Source of the DNA: Lamellibrachia columna
Taxonomy: Eukaryota; Annelida; Polychaeta; Sabellida; Siboglinidae
Direction: 5' to 3'
DNA: 64,000 nucleotides
Assembly (NCBI GenBank): GCA_963662155.1
Contig: OY759269.1
Coordinates: 15,123,069 to 15,187,068 of the forward strand
The notes beneath the pieces are model-generated. The model had not been told where the DNA came from. It ran no database searches and saw only the letters and a list, made by a program, of their open reading frames with translations. A program made the position numbers and the translations under genes. Of this stretch, positions 35,860 through 46,830 are shown in pieces (positions within the stretch are counted from its first letter, which is position 1; each line of letters starts with the position of its first letter).

Positions 35860-35889
35860 CTTGCTTTCTAGGTCTTTCAATTCTTGGGC
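35860..35889 (-). CDS. Smoothelin/Ig gene, 30-nt microexon inside module D3
   Basis: A 10-codon exon (AQELKDLESK, phase 0-0) with a ctcgtttcag acceptor and an AAG|gtaata donor. It lies exactly at the position where D2 and D4 have a plain intron between module halves. Because both ends are phase 0 and its flanks are compatible without it, it could be skipped, making it a candidate cassette microexon that lengthens the helix linker in D3. Its residues are helix-forming and charged. The call rests on splice signals, phase and location; its short length leaves some uncertainty. Confidence 0.7.
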
Positions 35890-35954
35890 CTGAAACGAGA
35901 AATTAAATGTACATGATAATTTATCTATAATCAGTTCAACATAAAATAATCCAC

Positions 35955-35960
35955 ACGTAT

Positions 35961-36011
<51 letters not shown>

Positions 36012-36045
36012 CACACACACGTATATGTATATATATATATTCGCA
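35955..36045. repeat. (CACG)n / (CA)n / (TA)n compound microsatellite
   Basis: A run of about 14 cacg repeats (35958-36012) passes into CA and then TA repeats. It begins about 65 bp upstream of the microexon acceptor on the minus strand. Confidence 0.95.
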
Positions 36046-37425
36046 GAGCATTTTTGATCATATCATACCTTACTTTTATTTTGCCATATATCTAGAAAGA
36101 TAAGATCAGAAGTTTGAGAATATTTATTTGTATTCTGAAAACAAATTCAACAGAGAACCTCACAATGTTTTAGAGAGGATACCAATCTTGAGATTAAAAT
36201 AAATGTTGGTTTTACTAATACCACAGGAAGACATAATACATAATACAACAAATGTGCAACTGTCTATGACAGTTCTTGTAATTTTTTTTATTTGGTTGGA
36301 TAACTCAGGTCTAGTTTACAATCCATTCACCAGGTGGCACCACCTGACAATTTAAGAATGCATGATTACAATTTCTATTTTAGCAAATACACAAAAGTAT
36401 GTTCAGCGTTTGTCAAAGAAAACAGCCACAAAACAATGTTTTTAATCTTGTGTGCATAACAGGTTCAAAACAAAATAAGTTTTACCTTGGTGCTTAAAAT
36501 GAGCTATTCCTCTATTCTGAATTTAAAATGAGTCCACATGCCAAGCCTGAATTTAATCTATCCAGTTATTTTCAACCAGCAGTCATAAAACATTAAGCAG
36601 AACTTGGAACAAAGAGCAATGTCTTAAATTATTTTGGCAATTATTTATATGTATCTATCTACCCCATCTGATTTCTTTAGTAGCTATGACTAATGTGGAT
36701 ATATGGGTCATATCCTGTTTAATCAACTGTGATCATTCAAACCTTAAATATTTTTACTTTTCTGCAATTCAGGAAGCATGAATGAAGGAATTCCCGTGAC
36801 CAGACATACGTTGGAATTCAATCCTTTAGTGTTAGCTCTGTGGGAAACATAATAAAATATTTGAATTTGAAGTAATAATTCATTTAATAATTTGAAGACT
36901 TATCCTTTTAACCTGTGCTTAAAGCTGATTCCTCAAATGGTTCAGCCCATCGCGAATCTGGTTAATTTATGTCCATATGTGTAGTGTGTGACTAGTTTAA
37001 GTAATGTGCGCAGTCTGTTCACTAATAAAGGCCTATTTTTTTTCAAATTAAAATAGTGGATATCCAAGATGTTAACCCTGTGGGAGTCAATGCCGATCAT
37101 GGGTGTGACTTCAATCCTCTCGCCGAGCACATAAAAAAGTTAAAAAATTTCACCAAGAAAGAAAATCGCAATTTTTCCGCATTTCGATTTTCACTTCACT
37201 TAAAGTTTCAACAAACATTAAGAAATTTAATAGTGTGTCTGATGATTTCACAGAAACTACATATAAAAGTTGCACAAACGAGCTGGCATGTCGCAGTGGA
37301 TGTTAGGTAGGTTTAGTTTTTTTAAACAAAATAACTTGAAATGAGACTAGCAAAAAAATCAAATTAACCTCCTTAGTTCCCTAGTGTTTTCCTCCGACTG
37401 TTAACAACTTTAGGCTTTTGTTTTG
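36046..37425. other. Intron sequence, no feature seen
   Basis: AT-rich. The open frame at 37056-37310 (plus) shows no recognisable motif and I do not call it. Confidence 0.45.
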
Positions 37426-37885
37426 ATACGCCTCTGAGCTTGGGTTTCCGATAATTTAGACGCAATAGAAGTTTCATTATTATTAATACTATTACATGTA
37501 GGTGAAACATAGACAAGGTCCACATAGCAAGATTATCCAAACCTGGTTCCAATTCAACGATCTATGAGCTGCTAGACAGATACATGATACACAATACTGC
37601 TTTGTTTTATCAAACCAGATGGTAATTTACGTGACAAGCAGGTTAAATGAGCACTTTAAACAATGTGTATGGTTTTGTTTTTCACTCTTCATCAATTGTC
37701 CTCTTTCGCCACATCCGGATTGTACAATAAAATGAAAAAATTGGGTCGATGGGCTGTGTATCAAATTGCCAAACAAGTCACATAAGCAGGGCCACCGTGG
37801 ATTGGTTTCAATGTCTAATGTTTTACTGTTCACTGGTAACTTTGCAAATCTAATGTTTTACTGTTCACCGGTAACTTTGCAAAAG
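37426..37885. repeat. Retroelement tail and a 36-bp direct duplication
   Basis: 37430-37500 carries the gagcttgggtttccgataat tail also seen at 8.7 and 13.9 kb. At 37813-37883 a 36-bp segment (tctaatgttttactgttcac then cggtaactttgcaa) is duplicated in tandem. Confidence 0.65.
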
Positions 37886-38059
37886 CTTAAGCAAACAGTC
37901 CAGATTTGTTTTAATTCTCAAGGACTTTAATTTTTTTTAATTTAATTGTCCCTGCTTGTAATTACTGGTTTTGTAATATTACAAATCATGCAGTTGACTC
38001 TCACAATATGAACTCCTAATGTGAGGAAAATCTGCTTAAAAGGAACTACTTTATTTATT

Positions 38060-38245
38060 TATTGCAAATGTGCTTTCTCTGTCACTGCGCCTAGGGTCTG
38101 GAATGAACTCCCCATCACTTTGAAAACATCTGAAACTATAGCTACCTTCCGAAAAAAACCAAGACACATTTATTCCAAATTACATTTCCACCATAAATCT
38201 TCGGTGGTCCTTCGTTCTGATGACTTTTGTGTGTCGCTGTTCAAG
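38060..38245 (+). mobile_element. LINE 3' coding end, truncated
   Basis: The translation contains FSVTAPRVWNELPITLKTSE, then TIATFRKKPRHIY, the C-terminal tail motif (A-P-x-x-W-N-x-L-P ... F-(R/K)-x-x-L/P) of many non-LTR retrotransposons. It is followed immediately by family A repeat sequence, suggesting a composite or that family A is linked to the element's 3' UTR. Confidence 0.75.
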
Positions 38246-38462
38246 GTTATATACAATAAGGTAACTGCTTAACACTAGTGGTGTCATTTGGTGACTGGTG
38301 TAGAACAACTGAAAAGTGGTGCCAACTGTTTAACACCAGATGGCGACACTTCAGTTGTTCATCACTAGTCAAATTACAATTATGGATCTTGCCGATTAAA
38401 AATGAGGGTGTACACTAATTAGAGCATGTACGCTTAATTGGTTGAATATGATATATGTATTA
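38245..38462 (+). mobile_element. Interspersed repeat family A, copy 3
   Basis: acaataaggtaactg, cactagtggtgtcatttggt, gtagaacaactgaaaagtgg, a ccagatggcgacacttcag block and the gggtgtacactaatta / tacgcttaattgg end match the other copies in order. The upstream ~100 bp of the family is replaced by the LINE end. Confidence 0.75.
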
Positions 38463-39326
38463 TATTTAAACAAACAAATACATATATTATTTATTTAGAA
38501 TTAATGATTGCAGTTCATATGAGGAAGACCTATCACACCTTAACACTCAACAAACAACACGTTGGACAATCAATATCCCAGTTCATTTTCCAATTATGGG
38601 ATGCTGTATTTGTTGAATTATTAAACATGTCCACGCTACAGTTATCGTCTAGCAAGACATACAACAATTCTTTTTACCATCTTCCACATGAGTAATAACA
38701 CCACAAACAAAACCCAAAATATGCCTTGAACATTAAATAATGCTCCGCAAACATACAGTAACATAACCAAATAATTATGTACTAACAATAACTAAAATCT
38801 GCTGGTCAACACGATTCAACCAAGAACCAACATTTTGTTAACAAAATCTTGTTTGATTTTGTCCTGAATGAGCTTAGAACAAATTTCAGGATGTACTGAA
38901 ACTTTAGAAATAAATAAAAATCATATAACAACATGAACCATGACGATGTGTGCATGCTAATGAATTTTTTTTATATTTTGGCCACTTGACACAGTGGATT
39001 GACAACAATGGAGGGGATGGGTTGTGGCAGGGAGAAGTAATAGAGGCAAGCCACAACAAAGATGGTAGAATGACATCACATGTTTTCGGTGCCAACTGCT
39101 GGTAAAATAAATGGAGAAAGACATTGATTTCGCAACAAGATTTGGGCAGCGACGTCCTGAAAATGATATGCAAATTTAAATTTTTTTTATTTGATAAAAA
39201 AAATGGACAAACACAATTCCTTCATTTATCATGACTTCAAGTAAATCTAAAAAAAACACTTCCTGCCCATATTCTCTGCCCATCCCTCCCCAGATTCAAG
39301 TGACATTTGGAGGAATCTGTACTTAC
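38463..39326. other. Intron sequence, no feature seen
   Basis: AT-rich, no feature recognised. Confidence 0.5.
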
Positions 39327-39769
39327 CAAACTGTCCACAGTGCTTGGTTCATCCTCCTTTTCTTCCTTAATTTCTTCCTCACTTTCCTCGTCGTCGTTTG
39401 CCCCCTGACTATCGCCCTCTTCCGATGAACCGGTCCTTTTCACAGAGGCGCCCCCTTGCGACTGTTCCGTTGCCATTTTATTGTCAATTAATGTCCCCAA
39501 TGAAAATGCCCCGTTCACACCACTAAACAGACTCTCACATCTATCATCATTTGTGTTCCGATTCTGAATACGACTCGTGATCCGGATTAATCCGTTCGAC
39601 TCTCGCGTAACCACTGTATCGGAAGACGGCGAATCTGAATCCGAGCAGGAGTTCGATGACTCACTCGCGCTGTTTGTTTCAACTGCAGTGGTGCCCTCTG
39701 GCTCATGTTGCGTGCGTGCTGTCTTTGTCGTGAATTGTGATTCTTCAGACAGCGCATTTAGGTGCTTTT
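39327..39769 (-). CDS. Smoothelin/Ig gene, acidic Ser-rich exon ending with first half of module D3
   Basis: This 443-nt exon (phase 1 in, phase 0 out) has a gtcttgacag acceptor and a TTG|gtaagt donor. It encodes about 148 residues with no globular domain: a Ser/Asp stretch (SESSNSCSDSDSPSSDTVV), polar middle, then a strongly acidic tail (DDEESEEEIKEEKEDE) ending EDEPSTVDSL. The last ten residues align with the module first halves IEDEKTLQSL (D2) and MEDEEKLHDL (D4), and the donor falls at the same place, so the exon ends inside module D3. The linker is probably disordered. No other candidate function is visible. Confidence 0.85.
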
Positions 39770-40671
39770 CTGTCAAGACAAAAACATTTATTATAATTAA
39801 ATCGATCCGCGCAATTTATTTTATATATTCAGTTTCACTATGAGTTGACCCAACATGTTTGCCCTTTACAGAATTGTTAAAATTACATTGAAATCATCAA
39901 TACAAATGGTTGGCAGTTTTTTTTATTGTTGTGCATGTATTTTTTATGTAAATATATTTTCACATATATTTATATCATCTTTTAAAACACACTAGCTACT
40001 GTGTAGTGAAGTTGGTTTAGGAACAGTAGTGTCGCCATCTGTTGTATAGTCAAGGAAGCTAGCAGCCATGAGAGGTGACACAGTGGCTAATGCCTGTTTT
40101 ACAAGCCAGAAGGCCCAGCTCTTGCTACTGCTGATATCTCTCTCTCCCAGGAGGCCACAGGTGGAGGCAGATACTGGCAATAACAGTAAATGCTAACCCA
40201 TCCTGATGACATGTGCAGAAGAATATTCCCTTATCTGACATCTCGATCAGTTCTGCCTATGGGTTTTCGGCAGACTCCTGTCTACTCTGGCAGAGGTTTG
40301 TCTGTATCGACAGACATTTGTTCTCCGTTCAATACTCCGTCCAGACAGGGTACATCTGGTGTAGCATTTTAATAGCAGAAACTGGCTCACAACATTGGGA
40401 ACTATGAATGCCCAACAACTTTGAGGAACACATTTACTTGGGACTGCGGCATGTGCAGTACAGTCTGTTGACATTAATGCTATCACACAAACCAGTGACC
40501 ACTAGGACCTGCTCTGGCTTAATTTTTCTCTCCATATTTTCCCAATGGGCATTACATGGCAGCACTGTAAACTAATGGGTGACTAAGCTTGGACCCCCCT
40601 TGCTCCCCCTGCACCCCCCCCCGCAAGATCCCCAACTGACACAAACTGGCCTCAATGACACAAACACATAC
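39770..40671. other. Intron sequence, no gene seen
   Basis: Contains the short C-run repeat at 40573-40630 shared with 34344-34395. Otherwise no supported feature; open frames at 40190-40486 lack motifs. Confidence 0.5.
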
Positions 40672-40753
40672 CCATGTCCCTTGCTTTCCGCTTCTTGTAG
40701 TCAGCTAAACTCCACCGGTTGGTGTCGTCCAGACGAATTGTTGCCTGGGATGT
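40672..40753 (-). CDS. Smoothelin/Ig gene, small basic linker exon
   Basis: This 82-nt exon (phase 0 in, phase 1 out) has a ttccttcag acceptor and an ATGG|gtatgt donor. It encodes TSQATIRLDDTNRWSLADYK followed by KRKARDM. This looks like a short polar-basic segment with an amphipathic helix (WSLADYKKRKA), not a known domain. Its phase-0 acceptor fits the exon ending at 44541 and also the weak candidate first exon ending at 47188. A LINE tail starts about 100 bp upstream. Confidence 0.75.
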
Positions 40754-40857
40754 CTGAAGGAAAAGTAACATTCCAACATCAACAAAATATACAAAACCAG
40801 CACAACTTGACATGTTATACATGTGCATTTGAAAAATGTTTCTTGTATTACGCCACC

Positions 40858-41205
40858 CAGGGAGGGTTATACATAGATGAAAAATGTTGAACTCTCGATA
40901 GGCCAATGGCTTCCTTGTCCACTTGCCGTCTGGGCCTTTTTACTTGGATGGCAATCTTGTTAATTCTTGTCTTGTTAAATCATATTCAATTACTAGTTAA
41001 TCAAATTACAATAAGTGAATAGAACAAATTATCTACCGATTGTGTAAACACTAGCAGCGCGAATATGTTTAAAAATAAAACTGACAAATATCTCAGAAGG
41101 GCAGGTTACACACAGATGAAGAATTGTTGGACTTTCAATAAGCCAGTGGCCTTCTTGTCCACTTGCCATCTACGCCTTTTGTCATGGATGGCAATCTTGT
41201 TAAAT
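40858..41205 (+). mobile_element. Two LINE 3'-end fragments in tandem
   Basis: Both 40862-40985 and 41016-41205 carry the aggcaggttacacacagatg / gggttatacatagatgaaaa type of junction. This is followed by cttgtccacttgcc(a/g)tct, a ggatggcaatcttgttaa terminus, and in the second copy the coding tail FKNKTDKYLRRAGYT. They are 5'-truncated copies of the same LINE family as at 8.2-8.66 kb. Confidence 0.75.
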
Positions 41206-42030
41206 ATAGGAAAATTTTGTGCCTTAATTCCACAGGGACTCCAGCTATACTTCTAGAGGTCAGTACGTAACGGAACAAGGGAGTTTTATAAACACTTAGG
41301 GAAGCCCTTGCTCCAAAGGTCTATTGTCCACTTCCTTAAAAAGCCCTTGAATTATAACCGGAAGCCAGCCCTTGAAACAGCTAATTGTGTTTTGGCATAC
41401 ACAGTTAAATGCAATGACATACTTTACTCTGCATTTACCCTGCATTCTGTTCAAAACTACATGCATTTTGACCAAAAACCTGTTTGTTTTTTCAACTGCA
41501 CATTTCCAAATACAAAGTTGCAAGCAACATTAAAATGGTTCGTTAAGATACACGTAATACACAAACTGAAATTACCTTTATATTTAAAAGATTGATAACT
41601 GGTTAAATTAACAATTACTAACTTCACATACAAACATAACACACTTGAAAATAAATATATTTTATGATTCAAAAGCATTTATAAATGTATGCGTACTGAC
41701 GTGAAATATTTGGATGTTGTGTAATCGTGCATAAGCCATCCATAAACTGACAATATAACACATGAAAAAACAGACTGGCCTGCAGTCTACTGCACTGTGA
41801 AAACACATAATAATGTTATGATATTGGTGATTCATGGAAAGATAGTTTCCCCAGGGATGGAGACTGGCGCCATGCTGTTGTCTCCGTATCCCTGATGACA
41901 TCCAGCCAGATAATTTATGTTCCCGACTAACAGCATTAAGTTACTCAACAGCAAAAATCACTTGTTATGCAAGGGTCCTGAAGGTGTCACTACCGGTGTC
42001 GAGTATCATATCAGTATAGATTTCAATGTG
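41206..42030. other. Intron sequence, no feature seen
   Basis: No exon or repeat recognised. Confidence 0.45.
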
Positions 42031-42033
42031 GCA

Positions 42034-42167
42034 ATGTAATTTGACACAGGCAAAACAAACAAAGAAAATCCGGTTATTGTGTTGGTTGCTTTTTCTCACA
42101 TGCATCAATAACTGGGGTTGTTTGTTTGTTTTGCCTGTGTCAAATTACATTAGAAAAAGCAACCAAC
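42034..42167. repeat. Two interleaved perfect inverted repeats
   Basis: Arm A at 42034-42063 is the exact reverse complement of 42121-42150 (30 of 30 bases). Arm B at 42081-42096 is the exact reverse complement of 42152-42167 (16 of 16). The order is A, B, A', B', so the two stems cannot nest and would form a pseudoknot-like arrangement if both paired. Confidence 0.95.
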
Positions 42168-42499
42168 TTGAATATGATCTGACACACTTAAATGGTCAGT
42201 CATATGTGTGTAGATTTGTGGTGTTGTTTCTATTATTAATACTAATGAATATATAAATATAGCACCCCGCAAAGTGTGTGACAATACAATTTTATCATGA
42301 TCCTTAGTAAATAAATACTAGTAAAGGATTTAAACTTCACTAGTAACTTGATCCTTATTTGGAGAGAGAGATGCATTAATTTTTATCAAAAACATATGTA
42401 CAATAATATCAAATACAAATCAAGAAATTAAACTTGACAGAGGAAAAACAAAATAAGTAAATTAAACAAATATGTTGGTCATGGAGACTGCCACTAGGA

Positions 42500-42643
42500 C
42501 CAGTCTGGTCACTATCGTGAGGCCACCCTTGCACAAATTAAATATTTTTCAAATTATTCATGTACTCATATTTGTACGTGTCTACATAATTCGAAAAATA
42601 TTTAATTTGTGCAAGGGTGGCCTCACAATAGCAACCAGACTGG
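42500..42643. mobile_element. Foldback (long hairpin) element
   Basis: The left arm at 42500-42558 and right arm at 42586-42643 are inverted copies of about 58 bp with only a few mismatches, separated by a loop of about 27 bp. The ends start with the near-palindrome ccagtctgg. There is no coding capacity. It is directly adjacent to a CTCTCC microsatellite. Confidence 0.85.
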
Positions 42644-42645
42644 CT

Positions 42646-42774
42646 CATCTCTCTCTCTCCCCCTCCCCCCTCCCACCCTCTTTCCCCCTCTCCCCACTCT
42701 CTCTCCTCTCCCTCTCCCTCTCCCTCTCCCTCTCCCTCTCCCTCTCTCTCTCCTCTCCCCCTCTCTCTCTCCTA
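42646..42774. repeat. (CTCTCC)n pyrimidine tract
   Basis: About 125 bp of almost pure pyrimidine on the plus strand with ctctcc, ctccct and ccctcc units. It can form triplex DNA in principle. Confidence 0.95.
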
Positions 42775-43560
42775 ATGAGTTGTGACTCTGGTTTTTCACT
42801 TCAAAACATTGTTGTCGCTCTCCATCCGGGCTGGGTTGAAATTGAGGAACACCATGTTTGGGTGTTTTCCTCAAACAACAAGGCATCATTTTCACAAATA
42901 TCCCACAGGAGGTCAGTTAATTAATGTATAATGTGCTGTGAAAGTTTCAAGAAAATCACTGGAAAACAGGGCCAAGAAATGCTGTAATGGCCACCAACTG
43001 GAAACATAACTGTGGTCTATACCCCACCAGGGGTAATGTGAGTTTACCCAGCAGGAATATTCTCAGCCACCAGTGAAGTAGACAACTGAAGTGGCCAGCA
43101 GCTGAATATCCCTTGGAACCCACAATGTTAGTCACTGTGGGATCCTGTATCTACTGTGGTCTGTAGTCATTACAGGCCTATGTCCCGTGTCAATTTTACT
43201 GTGATGACTAACCAGGGGACCACAATTTTTTTCTATTCTACAAACCTGGGAGTTGAAAGATTATTAATAACTGTCAACATTTTCAACCTGGAATTTTTAT
43301 GAAGGAACAGTGTAGATTAGATATCATAAAGTATTTATTATCAGAGGATGATAAATGAATGGAATAAAAGTATTTACTGTACATAGGTGTGGAACCAGGC
43401 GGCCTGACCTTCCTATATTTTTGGTGGGTATATGTCGAACCCCCCCAATATGCTCGCAGAAACCAACTAAGCCCCTCCAATATTCAACAGTTTCTGAAGC
43501 CACTGATTTACTGATTGTGGAAATGATCGCATCGTTAATATATTTAAAAACAAAAATTGC
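42775..43560. other. Intron sequence with a degraded LINE end
   Basis: 43295-43560 holds diverged remnants of the LINE 3' region (gaaggaacagtgtagattag, then a tatttaaaaacaaaaattgc-like part). The rest shows nothing. Confidence 0.5.
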
Positions 43561-43564
43561 TTTC

Positions 43565-43805
43565 AATGGCAATCTTGGAAAAATGTCAAGGAATTTGTAC
43601 ACCAACATTGGTTTCCGTAGACAATAAGGTAACTGTTTGACACTAGTGGTGTCATTTTGTGACTGAAAAGTTTAACACCAGATGGCACCACCGTTCAGTT
43701 GTTCCACACTGGTCAAATTACAATAATTATGCATACTGCTGATTAAAAAACGGGGTATACGCTAATTAAGGCATGTACATTTAATAAGTTGAATACGGTA
43801 TATTA
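43565..43805 (+). mobile_element. Interspersed repeat family A, copy 4
   Basis: gaaaaatgtcaaggaatttg, cgtagacaataaggtaactg, a cactagtggtgtcattttgt block, an internal deletion of the gtagaacaac part, then cagttgttccacactggtca and ggggtatacgctaattaagg. It follows LINE remnants as copy 3 does. Confidence 0.75.
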
Positions 43806-44298
43806 ATCTGTGTAATTTCAAGAAAACTGCTTGCATGAGAGTACTAATAAAACTTCTATAGCACCGGAATCCTCAGAGACCCGGGTTCATAGACAAACAA
43901 ACCAGAACCACTGAGTGTGAAATCTACCATCATTCACGGGGACACACAAGTCATCATCATATGATTAATTAGTGTTGACTATGTTAGTGTGAATTAGTAT
44001 TAGTGGTGTTAATTGTTGATATTTGGTTGTGGTACTCTATGATTCCCTAACTATTTTCTTGTATTTAAAATTTCGATCAGTGTTTATATCCAGAATATTT
44101 GTGCCAATAACTTTATGGTCACATAGAATGATATATCATTATTTATACTATTAGTTTTAATTAGTTAGTTAGCAAAATGTAAATAACTCTATATAAAGGT
44201 TGTGGTGGCCTGTACACAAGCGATCTGTCAGGTCATTTTATTCATAATAGTTATATATTATAACTGTATTTTTATGTTCATAAAGATCTTAATAAATC
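43806..44298. other. Intron sequence, no feature seen
   Basis: AT-rich, no feature recognised. Confidence 0.5.
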
Positions 44299-44344
44299 TC
44301 TCCCTCTCCCTCTCCCTCTCCCTCTCCCTCTCCCTCTCCCTCTC
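44299..44344. repeat. (CTCCCT)n microsatellite
   Basis: About seven to eight hexamer repeats. Confidence 0.95.
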
Positions 44345-44540
44345 AGAGTGAGGGAACACCATAAAATAAAAATGTTCATCCTTGGGAAAATAAAATAAAT
44401 AAACTCTGGACCCCATTTCCACAGGTTTCTCATCTTTACTGAAATGTTCTGTCATTTTCACAACATGCCAAAAAGAACAACACATGCATGGGCGTATGTC
44501 TGACGATGTCAACTCAACTTGCATGTCAATGGACACTTAC

Positions 44541-44659
44541 CTGACAGTCAACTGCCACCTGGGTGTCAGCTTGTGTCATCTGTTTGTCACCGTGTCCATT
44601 GCTGTCACCAACGTCTTTGCTGGCAGACTGGCACTGGGTTGGGATGACAGTGTTGGAAC
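44541..44659 (-). CDS. Smoothelin/Ig gene, polar linker exon (common acceptor for alternative 5' exons)
   Basis: This 119-nt exon (phase 1 in, phase 0 out) has a ctctcattgcag acceptor and a CAG|gtaagt donor. It encodes about 40 polar residues (SNTVIPTQCQSASKDVGDSN, then GHGDKQMTQADTQVAVDCQ) with no domain. Its phase-1 acceptor matches three upstream donors: the D2 exon ending at 56265, and the two candidate alternative first exons ending at 52723 and 48703. It is therefore the likely junction where long and shorter N-termini converge. Coding status rests on splice quality and phase, since the peptide itself is not recognisable. Confidence 0.72.
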
Positions 44660-45655
44660 CTGCAATGAGAGCCGACAGTGAGAGGGAGACTGGGCGATGT
44701 AGGGTAAGTACCCTAACACTCTCTAAACAGGGCTGGTGGAGGGAGGGACAGGCCAGGGGAAGGAGAGGTATGTTTCTCACCAACCACTCCTGTTGTTCCC
44801 CACTGAAAGACTGAGTACAAAGTTTGATCGGTTGTATCACAAAATCATGTTATATCACATAAACTATATGCATTCTTGACCACTCAAACATATGATTTTT
44901 ATGAAGCACAAGTTTAAAAAATAATTTGACCATTGCATGTTTTAATTGTAAGTTTCAACTTGAATAGTATGCTTACATTTCATTAACAGATAATGGCCAA
45001 CTGATATTTTTTAATTGTTGGTAATTAAAAAACATTTGAGAGATCAAGGTGTTGGACAGAACGTAGGCATGCTTTTTTTAATGGGCATATTTTAGAAAAC
45101 ATCTGAACAACTTATTAACTGATTTAACACAGTTATCAACTGATTTAACATAGTTATCGCTAAACAGGAATTACCTAATTTCTCAACTCAAGACACAGAA
45201 ACCTACTGTAGGCAAGTGCATTCTACATTTAAACTGGTGGCATGACTGCTACCAGTCCTTTCCCTTGGCCTATGAGGGATAGGATTTCATCAAAGCTGAC
45301 ACTTTCCAGAGGGCCTTAAAAACACAGTCCTTGGTTGGAGCCAGAACCTGCAGTCTAGTGAGGGCATTCCTGTACAGCAGGGCAATTATCACTGGCCTTA
45401 TCATGTTATCATGTTTTGTCACAGCATATCAGGTTTTTGTGTATGGCTTGCCCTACCAGATGTGGCAGTGCAGTATACTGTAAATTATCAGTTCCACACT
45501 GGCTGTGTAATGTTTCATCTGGGGTGGGAGGGTGGGTGGGGCAGGGTAAATAGTAATTTCTTTATTGCCTGCATTTTTTCTTCTTCATACAGGTCCTTAA
45601 TTTTAGGAAGAGAAACAAACAAGGTCAAATATCTAGTAATATGGCCACTGAATGG
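44660..45655. other. Intron sequence, no feature seen
   Basis: No exon or repeat recognised apart from a 20-bp near-duplication (aactgatttaacacagttat, about 45116-45156). Confidence 0.5.
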
Positions 45656-45660
45656 GTGGA

Positions 45661-46125
45661 ATGACATATTTCTTGGGCATGCCATGATAGGTTTGTTGGG
45701 CATTCCATGATAGGTTCATTGGGCATGCCATGATAGGTTAATTTGGGCATGCCGTGGTAGGTTCATTGGGCGTGTCATGATAGGTTCATTTGGGCGTGCC
45801 ATGATAGGTTCATTGGCCATGCCATGATAGGTCCATTAAGCATGCCATGATACGTCCATTGGGCATGCCATGATAGGTTCATTTGGACGTGCCATGATAG
45901 GTCCATTGGCCATGCCATGATAGGTCAATTAAGTATGCCATGATAGGTCCATTAAGCATGCCATGATAGGTTCATTGGGCATGCCATGATATGTTCATGG
46001 GGCATGCCATGATAGGCTCATTGGGCATGCCATGATAGGTCCACTGGGCATTCCATGATAGGTTCATTGGGCATGCCATGATAGGTTCATTGGGCATGCC
46101 ATGATGGGGTTATTGGACATGCCAC
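45661..46125. repeat. 23-24 bp minisatellite (about 20 copies)
   Basis: The unit is approximately ggttcattgggcatgccatg followed by ata. Each unit contains the palindrome GGCATGCC. Variants include aagcatgcc, ggccatgcc and tggacgtgcc. Confidence 0.95.
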
Positions 46126-46830
46126 AGTAGACTGCTTGGGCTTGCAATAACAGGCCTCCTAGACCCAAAAACACACACACAGCTAAAGACATCAGAATTA
46201 TTTTGATGAAAGATAAATTAGCAAAATACAGACTTTGTATAGTCTGGATGCCTGGACCAGGGACTTGGACCTTGCATCAATGTAAATAAACACTATAGCC
46301 TACAAAGCCACACTGTCTATTGGTGCCATAAACAGAGTATTCTGGCAGCAGAATTGTGTACTGAATAACAAAATCATTGATTGATTGCCCTGACAAACCT
46401 CCTGTGAACAGCACAGTTCTTACAACTGGTGCGATCAACCGGAAAGATAAAACACCTCTAGCTCAGCCTCCAGTACACAGGATGTCTAGTCTCATGTGTC
46501 AAATTCATCCAACCATGACCATGAGATCCAACCCTTCTATGACCTACCAACAGGCGGGTGTGTAATAACACCCTGACGGGTGTGTAATAACACCCTGACC
46601 TTAAACACCACCTTGACAATAACTGGTGACTGATCTGATAACATTACCTAAACAATAACTGTAAACATTAAACACTACCCAGGATAATTGATCAGCTACC
46701 AAGAACAGCCCAGCATAGAGAGAACATCATAAATGATCATACTGACCTTGCAACAACAAATGATCATACTGACCTTGCAACAACAAAACAACATCATAAA
46801 TTATCATACTGACCTTGCAACAACAAAACA
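46126..46830. repeat. Intron sequence with two small tandem repeats
   Basis: 46556-46600 has a duplicated 22-bp unit (gggtgtgtaataacaccctg), itself an inverted repeat (gggtgt..acaccc). 46735-46822 has three copies of a 26- to 33-bp unit containing atcatactgaccttgcaaca. The rest has no feature. Confidence 0.8.
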
